DNA from: Peribacillus sp044761985
Lineage (GTDB): Bacteria; Bacillota; Bacilli; Bacillales; DSM-1321
Direction of reading: 5' to 3'
Assembly: GCF_044761985.1 (NCBI RefSeq)
Contig: NZ_JBIWDK010000003.1
Span: 372,001 to 436,000 of the forward strand
DNA: 64,000 nt
Within the stretch, counting starts at the first letter, position 1. Every line of letters starts with the position of its first letter. Below are positions 7,759 to 15,190 of the stretch, piece by piece. The notes beneath the pieces were generated by a model. The model was not told where the DNA came from, made no database searches, and saw nothing but the letters and a program-made list of their open reading frames with translations. The translations under genes and the position numbers were made by a program.

Positions 7759-8274
7759 TTATTCAGCTCCTAAACGAAATGTTTCATATACAGTCCATGT
7801 TCCATCTTCCAATTGATACAATAAATGAATTCTTTTGACATCTTCTTCATGGCTTACATCAAGCATGCTTAATTGACCTAAAACATCCGAATGTTCGTTA
7901 TCAGATAGATCTTGTGCAATCGTTATATGTGGAACGAAAGCATGTTCTGTTTCATTTTTGAAGAAATTCTCGTCATGAAGCATTTCGTGTAAGTCTTCAA
8001 GTTCCTTTGACAGCTCCACTTTAAAATAAATGGTGTTGCTGACGGGTTGGAAGGATTTCGCTTTCGTCACATTTAAGGAGAAAGGCTGGAACTTCCGTGC
8101 AATGTCTTTCAAGCGTTCTGCGATTGCTGAAATTTCCGTTTCAGTCGCTTCAAACGGTTGTTTAAGTGTGAGATGTGGTGGAATGAATGCGTACTTTGTG
8201 TCATACCGTTTCCGGTAGGAGTTTGCTAAATCTTGAAGTTTTTTTGAAGGGAAAATTGCAACACCATATTTCAT
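7759..8274 (-). CDS. yjcG: 2H phosphoesterase (2'-5' RNA ligase-like) YjcG
   Basis: A 171-residue protein, the length of B. subtilis YjcG. Both catalytic HxTx motifs are present: HLTL (about residues 34-37) and HITI (about 115-118). They form the two-histidine active site of 2H phosphoesterases. Family members hydrolyse 2',3'-cyclic or 2'-5' phosphodiester bonds; the natural substrate of YjcG is not known. AGGAGGTAAC precedes ATG. It lies in a unit with yjcF and yjcH. Confidence 0.92.
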   Translation of the reverse strand: MKYGVAIFPSKKLQDLANSYRKRYDTKYAFIPPHLTLKQPFEATETEISAIAERLKDIARKFQPFSLNVTKAKSFQPVSNTIYFKVELSKELEDLHEMLHDENFFKNETEHAFVPHITIAQDLSDNEHSDVLGQLSMLDVSHEEDVKRIHLLYQLEDGTWTVYETFRLGAE

Positions 8275-8352
8275 ATTGTTACCTCCTAAGATTATAATTT
8301 AATTTTTCGAAAACTCTAGTCCAAATGCATTTTTTAACCATTCTAACCGAGA

Positions 8353-9075
8353 TTAAAACATTTCCAGAAGGGCCCTTTTTAAGTCTGCCTGCCAAAACTT
8401 CCACGTATGATTCCCTTCAAATTCTTCATAGAAGCAAGGGAATCCTTTTTGTTTTAACAATTGATGCAGTTCCCGGTTGGGTTCTATGAAATTTGCTCGG
8501 TTCCCATCTGTAGTGGGAACGTCAGTCTCTTCGGTTCCAATCACATGATACAGTTCGAGGAGATGAGGATTCTCAAAACTACGGACAGCATTCATCACTT
8601 CTTCATTGGCAAGCGGAGACTGCATGATGCATTTACCGAATGTATGTGGATATTTAAGTGCAGCGAGCAGGGAAACCGTGCCACCAAGAGAATCCCCCAT
8701 TAATGCCCGGCCATGTCCCATTTGATAGGTTGGGAATTCCTCATCTAAAAATGGAACAAGTTCATGGGCCAGAAATCGTATGTAGGCTTCGTGCTGTTCA
8801 CCATCAGGATGATATTTCCGTCTACGGTCAAACCGATCTTTATAGGGAATGCCGACGATTATAATATTCTCAATCTCGCCATTTCCTAAAAGTTCATCAG
8901 TCACACGACCTATTCGACCCATTTGAAAATAATCTCGACCATCTTGAGCTATGACAAGCGTATATTTATAAAGTGGTGAAAAATTAGCCGGTAAATATAC
9001 AAGTAGCTCTAATTCCTCAGATAACGCCTCACTTCTAAACATATATTCTTTTATCGTGCCTTTGCGTAAACTCAT
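8353..9075 (-). CDS. yjcH: Putative esterase YjcH (alpha/beta hydrolase, esterase D-like)
   Basis: A 240-residue alpha/beta hydrolase. The nucleophile elbow is GDSLGG at about residues 128-133. A YTLVIAQDGRDYFQ strand comes early, and a late GNHTWKFW supplies the likely catalytic His (about residue 223). This resembles the enterochelin-esterase/EsmA superfamily. No signal peptide, so it is cytoplasmic. It is first in the minus-strand yjcH-yjcG-yjcF unit; AGAGGTGC precedes ATG. Substrate unknown. Confidence 0.88.
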   Translation of the reverse strand: MSLRKGTIKEYMFRSEALSEELELLVYLPANFSPLYKYTLVIAQDGRDYFQMGRIGRVTDELLGNGEIENIIIVGIPYKDRFDRRRKYHPDGEQHEAYIRFLAHELVPFLDEEFPTYQMGHGRALMGDSLGGTVSLLAALKYPHTFGKCIMQSPLANEEVMNAVRSFENPHLLELYHVIGTEETDVPTTDGNRANFIEPNRELHQLLKQKGFPCFYEEFEGNHTWKFWQADLKRALLEMF

Positions 9076-9208
9076 TTACCGCACCTCTATGAATTTATAA
9101 TGAAAATAATGTTCTTAGTTATTTTAGCATAGCCATCCTTCTTTTTCCTGTCTGAAGGATATAGAAAAGTGATTTTTCTTTTATTTTCCAAATATTTAGA
9201 ATATTTAA

Positions 9209-9217
9209 TGGTATAAT
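9209..9217 (+). promoter_or_regulatory. Extended -10 promoter for the PgpA-like gene
   Basis: TGGTATAAT is a perfect extended -10 (TGnTATAAT) 33 bases upstream of the start codon. No clear -35, which such promoters can lack. Confidence 0.5.
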
Positions 9218-9250
9218 GGAAAGATATCAAAAAAAGGGGAGGCAGATAAA

Positions 9251-9808
9251 ATGGCAGATGTACGCGTCCATAGCAGGGAAGTTACAAGAGCGGCTAAACA
9301 AACATTACTAGATCGTGGTGTAAGTGTGGAGGCTATTGCAGAGATTGTCTTTGAACTACAATTCCCTTATAAAGCTGATTTGAAATTAGAGGAATGTATT
9401 AGAAGTGTTGAAAGGGTGCTTTTAAAGAGAGAAATTCAACATGCCATTTTAGTTGGTGTTGAACTTGATCGACTGGCAGAACAAAAGAAGCTATCGGAAC
9501 CGCTTCAATCCATTGTCGAATCGGATGAAGGTCTGTTTGGAGTGGATGAAACGATTGCCTTTGGTGCCGTACTTGGTTATGGAAGCATTGCCGTGACAAC
9601 CTTTGGACATTTGGATAAGAATAAAATAGGCGTCATTCACGAATTGGATAAGAAGCAAGAGGGAGTCGTGCATACCTTCCTCGATGATATTGTTGCAAGC
9701 ATTGCAGCAAGCGCTGCCTCAAGATTGGCACACCGTCTAAGAGATGATGAAGAATCTTTAACTGAACAAGAAAAGGATATACAGGAAGAAGAGGAATTAA
9801 TCGGATAA
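9251..9808 (+). CDS. PgpA-family phosphatidylglycerophosphatase-like protein (YutG type)
   Basis: A 185-residue protein of the PgpA/YutG family, whose members dephosphorylate phosphatidylglycerol phosphate. Visible are the family LDRGVSVEAIAEIVFELQ start, an internal ESDEGLFGVDETIAFGAVLGYGSIAVT segment and the acidic FLDDIVASIAASAASRLAH helix. It is more soluble than the E. coli membrane enzyme, like other Firmicutes members. An acidic tail of about 20 residues (EEESLTEQEKDIQEEEE-like) is longer than usual. AAAGGGGAGG precedes ATG. It is monocistronic. Confidence 0.82.
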   Translation: MADVRVHSREVTRAAKQTLLDRGVSVEAIAEIVFELQFPYKADLKLEECIRSVERVLLKREIQHAILVGVELDRLAEQKKLSEPLQSIVESDEGLFGVDETIAFGAVLGYGSIAVTTFGHLDKNKIGVIHELDKKQEGVVHTFLDDIVASIAASAASRLAHRLRDDEESLTEQEKDIQEEEELIG

Positions 9809-9847
9809 GTTTGGAACAATCAATGATGCGTTAGGTAGTAATCGGGA

Positions 9848-10069
9848 TTATCCTGACCTATCATACCTGGACTTAATAAGGCGGGCAGAGAGGATGTTTT
9901 CTATTTTAAACGTTCGTTTTGTCCGCCGAAGAAAGCAAAAGGCACGGATATAACCTGAATATACTTCAAGAACTTCAATTCTGCGCTGTGTAATCTTTCC
10001 ATTTTCAGATAGGTAAATGATTTCTAAAGGAACCTTTTCATCCATATGTTTCCGAATGATATATTTCAT
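9848..10069 (-). CDS. Small WYL-like domain protein
   Basis: 73 residues with the core of a single WYL-type beta module: EIIYLSENGKITQRRIEVL, YIRAFCFLRRTKRTFKIENI and a basic tail. It has no helix-turn-helix, so it is a stand-alone small domain of the type common in Bacillaceae and possibly binds nucleic acid or a ligand. AGCGGAATG leaves a weak ribosome site. It is convergent with the PgpA-like gene. Function unknown. Confidence 0.65.
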   Translation of the reverse strand: MKYIIRKHMDEKVPLEIIYLSENGKITQRRIEVLEVYSGYIRAFCFLRRTKRTFKIENILSARLIKSRYDRSG

Positions 10070-10213
10070 TCCGCTGGCCTCCGTTTCTATCTTTCTTGTT
10101 TATATTATATGCGAACATGCGTTTGTTATGCAAGAAAATAAAGAACATTTGTTCTTGTCTTGTTCCATATCTTTTATTTAAAGGCAAACGCTAAACTTTT
10201 TTTAAATAATTCG

Positions 10214-10241
10214 TTGACTTTTGTCGAAAAGAACTTATAAT
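10214..10241 (+). promoter_or_regulatory. Sigma-A promoter of the tRNA gene
   Basis: TTGACT (10214-10219), a 16-base spacer and TATAAT (10236-10241) make a near-consensus promoter 43 bases upstream of the tRNA. Confidence 0.7.
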
Positions 10242-10284
10242 AAATTATGTACTTAAGTAACAGAGCAAGCCAACTATTACATAC

Positions 10285-10356
10285 GACTTGTTAGCTCAGT
10301 GGGAGAGCACTTCCTTGACAGGGAAGGGGTCGTGGGTTCGAATCCCTCACAGGTCA
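10285..10356 (+). tRNA. tRNA-Val (anticodon GAC), atypical
   Basis: The cloverleaf folds by hand. Acceptor GACTTGT/ACAGGTC has 7 bp with one G-U. D-stem is GCTC/GAGC, anticodon stem CTTCC/GGAAG and loop TTGACAG, giving anticodon GAC at 10317-10319. The T-arm is GTGGG-TTCGAAT-CCCTC. Oddities are a short 7-base D-loop, a T-T mismatch in the T-stem and ATCCA at the 3' end, so CCA is not encoded next to the discriminator base. A strong promoter and its own terminator argue that it is expressed. It is not in a tRNA cluster. Confidence 0.8.
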
Positions 10357-10359
10357 TCC

Positions 10360-10401
10360 AACGGCGTAAGCATTGTACAATCAATGTTTTCGCCGTTTTT
10401 T
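10360..10401 (+). terminator. Terminator of the tRNA transcript
   Basis: AACGGCG pairs with CGCCGTT, with an inner CATTG/CAATG pairing and a run of T. It lies directly after the tRNA. Confidence 0.85.
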
Positions 10402-10687
10402 ATTATGGTTTTACTGGATGATCCTGAGAAACATATAGGATTCTTTTTAGAGTTCTACTGGTGGGGATGAGCTCCTCTTTCCTTCATTAATGGTGAACCG
10501 GGGAATGTAGCCATAACTAAATATTGAAAAGTGTGGTTATTGGAATAAATGGCAGGTTATAAATAAGTGTAAATCGTTGTTTTTCGCTTATATGAAGCAT
10601 AGAATGAAATATCTAACGATCAATGTGTACAAAAAGAAATGAAATGTTTGTTCTTTTTTCTAAAATTTTTAATGGGAGTTTGTATAA
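10402..10687. other. Gene-free stretch before murB
   Basis: I see no convincing ORF, hairpin or known riboswitch here. The murB promoter presumably lies in it, but no strong -35/-10 pair stands out. Confidence 0.4.
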
Positions 10688-11596
10688 ATGAGTAAACAAA
10701 TTTTTTTAGATCTTCAGGGAATTGTACATCCAAGTAATGTGAGAATGAATGAACCGCTACATCAATATACGTTTACAAAAACAGGTGGCAAGGCAGATTT
10801 CTTCGTAATGCCTACAAACTATCAAGAAGTCCAAGCGATATATCTTTATGCGCTTAACAACCATTTACCCTTAACCATCGTGGGGAATGGTTCTAATATG
10901 ATTATTAAAGATGGGGGCATACGCGGTATCGTCATGACCCTTATTGATATAGCAAGCATGGAATTGGAGGGTAATAAGCTCACCGTTCAAAGTGGTGCTG
11001 CTATCATTCAAGCCTCCCGATACGCGTTACAAAATAGTCTAACTGGTTTAGAGTTTGCTTGCGGGATCCCCGGTTCTGTTGGAGGGGCTTTATATATGAA
11101 TGCAGGGGCATATGGTGGAGAAGTTTCAGATGTACTACAGGAAGCCCTGGTCATCACCCGTTCTGGAGAATTGCAGACTTTGAAAAAGGATGAATTAGAA
11201 CTGGGCTATCGTTCTAGCCGTTTTTCAAAAGAAAAACTACTGGTATTAGAAGCTACCTTCTTATTAAGAAAGGGAGAATACGAAGACATTAAAAGTAAAA
11301 TGGATGATTTTACTTTTCAGAGGGAATCTAAACAACCGCTTGAATTTCCGTCTTGTGGAAGTGTCTTCAAACGTCCGCCTGGACACTTTGCAGGTAAATT
11401 AATCCAGGATAGCGGGTTGCAAGGGAAGCAAATCGGTGGAGCTCAAGTTTCCACTAAACATGCTGGCTTTATCGTAAATGTTGGTTCCGCGACAGCCACC
11501 GATTATTTGGAACTCATTCAATATGTTCAAGACACCGTTAAAAGGAAATTTGACGTGGAGCTTGAAACCGAAGTGAAAATTATTGGAGAAGACTAA
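10688..11596 (+). CDS. murB: UDP-N-acetylenolpyruvoylglucosamine reductase
   Basis: MurB reduces UDP-GlcNAc-enolpyruvate to UDP-MurNAc with NADPH and FAD in peptidoglycan precursor synthesis. The 302 residues show the FAD-binding stretch TIVGNGSNMIIKDGGIRG (about 59-76), GIPGSVGGALYMNAGAYGGE, the YRSSRF motif and the catalytic-serine region CGSVFKRP (about 228). It is a type IIb enzyme of normal length. ATG follows a weak AATGGGAGTT ribosome site. It stands alone here rather than in a division cluster, so it could be a second copy (murB2) in this genome. Confidence 0.93.
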   Translation: MSKQIFLDLQGIVHPSNVRMNEPLHQYTFTKTGGKADFFVMPTNYQEVQAIYLYALNNHLPLTIVGNGSNMIIKDGGIRGIVMTLIDIASMELEGNKLTVQSGAAIIQASRYALQNSLTGLEFACGIPGSVGGALYMNAGAYGGEVSDVLQEALVITRSGELQTLKKDELELGYRSSRFSKEKLLVLEATFLLRKGEYEDIKSKMDDFTFQRESKQPLEFPSCGSVFKRPPGHFAGKLIQDSGLQGKQIGGAQVSTKHAGFIVNVGSATATDYLELIQYVQDTVKRKFDVELETEVKIIGED

Positions 11597-11604
11597 TATC
11601 CTAA

Positions 11605-11636
11605 AAAAGACTTTCATCAGAAAGTCTTTTTTTCTT
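11605..11636 (+). terminator. Rho-independent terminator after murB
   Basis: An 11-bp perfect stem (11605-11615 with 11620-11630) and a T run. Confidence 0.9.
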
Positions 11637-11777
11637 TGTTATCAGATCCTTTGATAAAAAGGTACTAATTATAGAACGAAATGATATTTATTGATAAAGA
11701 TAAAAGTGTACGAGTTACCAAAAGGGGGAAGTATACCTTTAAGTTAAGGGGAACAAGTTATAGAAGGAGAGGGATAT

Positions 11778-12302
11778 ATGCGCTTAGAAGGAAAGAAAGT
11801 AATCAGTCTTGTGCATCATGATTTCGAGGATTTGGAGCTTTGGTATCCGATTTTAAGATTGAGGGAAGAAGGGGCCATCGTCCATCTTGCCGGAGAAAAG
11901 GCAAATGAGACGTATATTGGTAAATATGGTGTGCCAGCCGATTCAGATTTTGATTATGGCAGCATCAAAGCGGAAGACTATGATGCGATTCTTGTTCCAG
12001 GAGGCTGGGCACCTGATAAGATTCGTCGGTTTCCTGAAGTAATTTCTCTGATTCAGAGTATGGAAGAAAGCAAGAAGCCGATTGGCCAAATATGCCATGC
12101 GGGTTGGGTCTTGGTTTCGGCAGGAATTTTGCAAGGGAAGAAGGTGACAAGTACGCCCGGAATCAAAGATGATATGGAGAATGCCGGGGCACATTGGATG
12201 GACGAACCTGTTGTGGTGGACGGAAACCTGGTATCGAGCAGACGTCCACCGGATCTTCCCGATTATTTACGGGAATTGATTCGGGTAATTGAAGAGAAAT
12301 GA
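11778..12302 (+). CDS. DJ-1/PfpI-family type 1 glutamine-amidotransferase-like protein
   Basis: A 174-residue DJ-1/PfpI protein. The nucleophile elbow is GQICHAGWVL with Cys at about residue 106, and a DAILVPGGWAPD oxyanion-region glycine motif precedes it. Related Bacillus proteins (YraA, YfkM) are stress-induced and credited with protein or methylglyoxal deglycation. It is cytoplasmic. GGAGAGGG precedes ATG. It is a single-gene unit ended by a hairpin shared with xylR. Which paralogue it is cannot be decided here. Confidence 0.88.
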   Translation: MRLEGKKVISLVHHDFEDLELWYPILRLREEGAIVHLAGEKANETYIGKYGVPADSDFDYGSIKAEDYDAILVPGGWAPDKIRRFPEVISLIQSMEESKKPIGQICHAGWVLVSAGILQGKKVTSTPGIKDDMENAGAHWMDEPVVVDGNLVSSRRPPDLPDYLRELIRVIEEK

Positions 12303-12348
12303 AACAAAAAAGTGGTTTTTCCTGAGGGAGAAATCACTTTTTGTTTCA
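12301..12348. terminator. Bidirectional terminator between the PfpI gene and xylR
   Basis: GAAACAAAAAAGTG pairs with CACTTTTTGTTTC, extended inward. A- and T-rich flanks fit both convergent genes. Confidence 0.75.
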
Positions 12349-12358
12349 TATAAACTTA

Positions 12359-13522
12359 TTAATTTATGTGATTCAAATTTGTTTTCAAGAAATTTTCGAT
12401 TACATGGGCCGATACCCCTAATGAAGGGGAATAGGAAGATAAATCAGAAAAGCTGATATGCAATTTTTCTTGATTGAACTGGAGGGCATGGCTTTCAACT
12501 ACCTTCACTATGGAATCCCTTAACCAGTCCTTGGCCATAGCTAGGCGGTTTCCGATAATAATCTGCTGAGGGTTGAAGGTATTGGAAATATTGCTAATGC
12601 CAATCCCAAGATATTGTCCAATTTCTTTGAAAAGGTCACGGATTCCTTCATTATGGCTTGCCTGATCAACCAATGATTCAAGCGTGGTTTCTTCCAACTG
12701 GAAAAGTGATGATGCCCGTTCAATCAATGCTTTTTCGGATGCGTATAATTCCCAGCAACCCTTGCTTCCACATTTGCAGGGCTTTCCATGAACGTCAATG
12801 ATCATGTGGCCCATTTCTCCGGAAAATCCATTCGCTCCGCGGTACAGTTCATTTTGCAGGATAATGCCGACCCCAATGCCCATACCCGCGCTTACGTAAA
12901 CAAGATGTTCATGGCCTTTGCCGGCGCCAAATTTCTTTTCTCCATAGGCCCCGGCATTTGCTTCGTTTTCTATGATGACAGGGAGACCAAACTCTTCTTC
13001 CATGTCTTTTTTTAGGCCAACATTCTTCCAACCTAAGTTCGGAGCAAGCAAAATTTCCCCTTTGTTATTAACGATTCCAGGAATACCAATTCCGATTCCT
13101 ACCACTCCGTAATAGCTTTCGGGGGCAGTTTTTATTAAAGATTGAATCATTTCTTTCATACGATCAAAAGTTTCTTGGTAGTTTGCATTATTCGTATTTC
13201 TACTAATTTCCCCTATAATGTCACCATTGAGATCAGTAAGTATACCTAACATATAATTTACTCCAAGATCTATTCCAATCGAGTAGCCGGCCTTTTCTTG
13301 AAACAACAACAGGACTGGACGTCTTCCACCGCTAGACTCTCCTGGCCCTGATTCAATGCAAAGATTAGCTTCCAATAATTCATTGACGAGAGAAGAAACA
13401 GTCCCCTTCGTGAGTCCGAGATGCTGAGAGATATCTGCCCGAGATATCGGTGCACGTTTCAGGATAGTTTCTAAAATGGCCTGCTTGTTATTCACTTTCA
13501 TTAGTTGTTGGCTCCAGGTCAT
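12359..13522 (-). CDS. xylR: Xylose operon repressor XylR (ROK family)
   Basis: A 387-residue repressor. An N-terminal winged helix (ISRADISQHLGLTKGTVSSL, about residues 26-45) is followed by a ROK sugar-kinase-like domain with GIDLG and NEANAGAYGE motifs. A zinc knuckle CKCGSKGC is also present. XylR binds xylO and is released by D-xylose. The gene is divergent from xylA, with the operator between them at 13589-13617. GAGGAGG precedes ATG. The family and context together make the call firm. Confidence 0.95.
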   Translation of the reverse strand: MTWSQQLMKVNNKQAILETILKRAPISRADISQHLGLTKGTVSSLVNELLEANLCIESGPGESSGGRRPVLLLFQEKAGYSIGIDLGVNYMLGILTDLNGDIIGEISRNTNNANYQETFDRMKEMIQSLIKTAPESYYGVVGIGIGIPGIVNNKGEILLAPNLGWKNVGLKKDMEEEFGLPVIIENEANAGAYGEKKFGAGKGHEHLVYVSAGMGIGVGIILQNELYRGANGFSGEMGHMIIDVHGKPCKCGSKGCWELYASEKALIERASSLFQLEETTLESLVDQASHNEGIRDLFKEIGQYLGIGISNISNTFNPQQIIIGNRLAMAKDWLRDSIVKVVESHALQFNQEKLHISFSDLSSYSPSLGVSAHVIENFLKTNLNHIN

Positions 13523-13588
13523 CTTTCTACCTCCTCTAATAATAATTCATTTTAGGTAAGTTTTATTATAACAAAAAAAAGTCAAAAC

Positions 13589-13617
13589 ACTTAGTATATT
13601 CATTAGACAAACTAAGT
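13589..13617. promoter_or_regulatory. Candidate xyl operator (xylO)
   Basis: ACTTAGT at 13589-13595 and its exact inverted copy ACTAAGT at 13611-13617, centred on 13603, resemble the TTAGT...ACTAA XylR operator of bacilli. It overlaps the xylA -35. Confidence 0.7.
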
Positions 13618-13632
13618 TATTGCTGGTATTAT
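13604..13632 (+). promoter_or_regulatory. xylA promoter
   Basis: TAGACA (13604-13609), a 17-base spacer and TATTAT (13627-13632). XylR at the overlapping operator would block it. Confidence 0.6.
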
Positions 13633-13646
13633 ATTTTTATGAATAA

Positions 13647-13660
13647 TGGAAGCGATTCCA
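13647..13660 (+). promoter_or_regulatory. Candidate cre site in the xylA leader
   Basis: TGGAAGCGATTCCA is a palindrome close to the CcpA consensus TGWAANCGNTNWCA. It lies just after the predicted transcription start, where a roadblock is plausible. Confidence 0.55.
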
Positions 13661-13691
13661 ATTTGATTCTATTTAAGGAGGAAATACAACT

Positions 13692-15014
13692 ATGGGTTAT
13701 TTTGAAACAATCAGTCAAGTAAAGTTCGAAGGTTCAGAATCTTCAAATCAATTTGCCTTTAAATATTACAACCCGGAAGAAATGATTAACGGAAAGACGA
13801 TGGAAGAGTTTTTACGCTTTGCCGTTTCGTACTGGCATACATTCACTGCAGATGGTACAGATCCATTTGGACAACCAACAATGCTCCGTCCATATAATAA
13901 ATTTACGGGAATGGACCTAGCAAAGGCACGTGTGGAAGCTTCCTTTGAATTTTTTGAAAAAATGGACGTTCCATTCTTCTGTTTCCATGATGTCGACGTC
14001 GCTCCTGAAGGAGACACATTGAGGGAGACAAATAAGAACATGGATGAAATTGTGGCCATGATCAAGGAATACTTGAAGACTAGCAAGACGAAATTACTTT
14101 GGAATACGGCGAATATGTTCTCTAATCCTCGCTGGGTTCACGGTGCAGCAACTTCACCGAATGCGGATGTATTTGCCTATGCGGCTGCGAAAGTGAAGAA
14201 AGGATTGGAAGTAGGGAAGGAGTTAGGTTCAGAAAATTATGTATTCTGGGGCGGACGTGAAGGCTACGATACGCTTCTTAATACGAATATGAAGTTAGAA
14301 CTGGATAACTTGGCCCGCTTCTTCCATATGGCCCTGGATTACTCCAAAGAGATTGGTTTCGATGCCCAGTTCTTGATTGAACCAAAACCAAAGGAACCGA
14401 CGAAGCACCAATATGACTTCGATGTCGCAACGGGTCTTTCTTTTCTACAGACGTATGGCTTGAAGGATCATTTCAAATTTAATATCGAGGCAAACCATGC
14501 AATATTGGCAGGCCATACATTCGAACATGAATTGCATGTTGCCCGTACTCACGGGATGCTTGGTTCCGTCGATGCAAACCAAGGGGATACGTTGCTTGGA
14601 TGGGATACGGATGAATTCCCGACTGACTTGTATTCAACGACGTTGGCGATGTACGAAATCCTTAAAAACGAGGGTCTTGGAACAGGCGGTCTGAATTTTG
14701 ATGCGAAAGTAAGACGGGGATCTTTCGATTACGAAGATTTATTCCATGCGCATATTGCTGGAATGGATAGCTTTGCGATTGGTACTAAGGTTGCGAAAAA
14801 GTTACTTGAAGACAAAGTGTTGGAAGATTTCATTGCGGATCGTTACAGCAGTTACACCGCCGGAATCGGCTTGGAAATTGTTGAAGGGAAAACAGATTTT
14901 CGTAAATTGGAAGACTATGCACTTGGTCTTGGTGAAATCCAAAATAAATCGGGCAGACAAGAATACTTAAAAGGCATATTGAACAAATACATTCTTAAGG
15001 CAATTGCAGAATAA
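13692..15014 (+). CDS. xylA: Xylose isomerase
   Basis: XylA converts D-xylose to D-xylulose with divalent metals. The 440-residue class II enzyme has the expected CFHDVDVAPEG, FWGGREGYD, IEPKPKEPTKHQYDFD and NIEANHA motifs, with metal-ligand Glu and His, and a late GWDTDEFPTD. AAGGAGG lies 11 bases before ATG. It is the first gene of xylA-xylE-xylB, controlled by XylR and probably by CcpA. Confidence 0.97.
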   Translation: MGYFETISQVKFEGSESSNQFAFKYYNPEEMINGKTMEEFLRFAVSYWHTFTADGTDPFGQPTMLRPYNKFTGMDLAKARVEASFEFFEKMDVPFFCFHDVDVAPEGDTLRETNKNMDEIVAMIKEYLKTSKTKLLWNTANMFSNPRWVHGAATSPNADVFAYAAAKVKKGLEVGKELGSENYVFWGGREGYDTLLNTNMKLELDNLARFFHMALDYSKEIGFDAQFLIEPKPKEPTKHQYDFDVATGLSFLQTYGLKDHFKFNIEANHAILAGHTFEHELHVARTHGMLGSVDANQGDTLLGWDTDEFPTDLYSTTLAMYEILKNEGLGTGGLNFDAKVRRGSFDYEDLFHAHIAGMDSFAIGTKVAKKLLEDKVLEDFIADRYSSYTAGIGLEIVEGKTDFRKLEDYALGLGEIQNKSGRQEYLKGILNKYILKAIAE

Positions 15015-15190
15015 AAGGTGAATGGAGGGAGGAACTAGCATACGATTTATGATTGGATTCACGTATAGTCATATCTTCTAATTCAAGTAGAGGGGGTTAT
15101 GGAGAAAGAGTTTAATTGGTGAAAGAAAAGAAACTGCTGGAATTACCTTGGCTTTTTTCTTTTACGGGTTTATTCTAACTCTATGAAACT

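Noticed and set aside
15099..15122. Seven-codon ORF with an AGGGGG site between xylA and xylE
   Set aside because: It could be a leader peptide, but such short ORFs occur by chance and no alternative RNA structures are clear around it.
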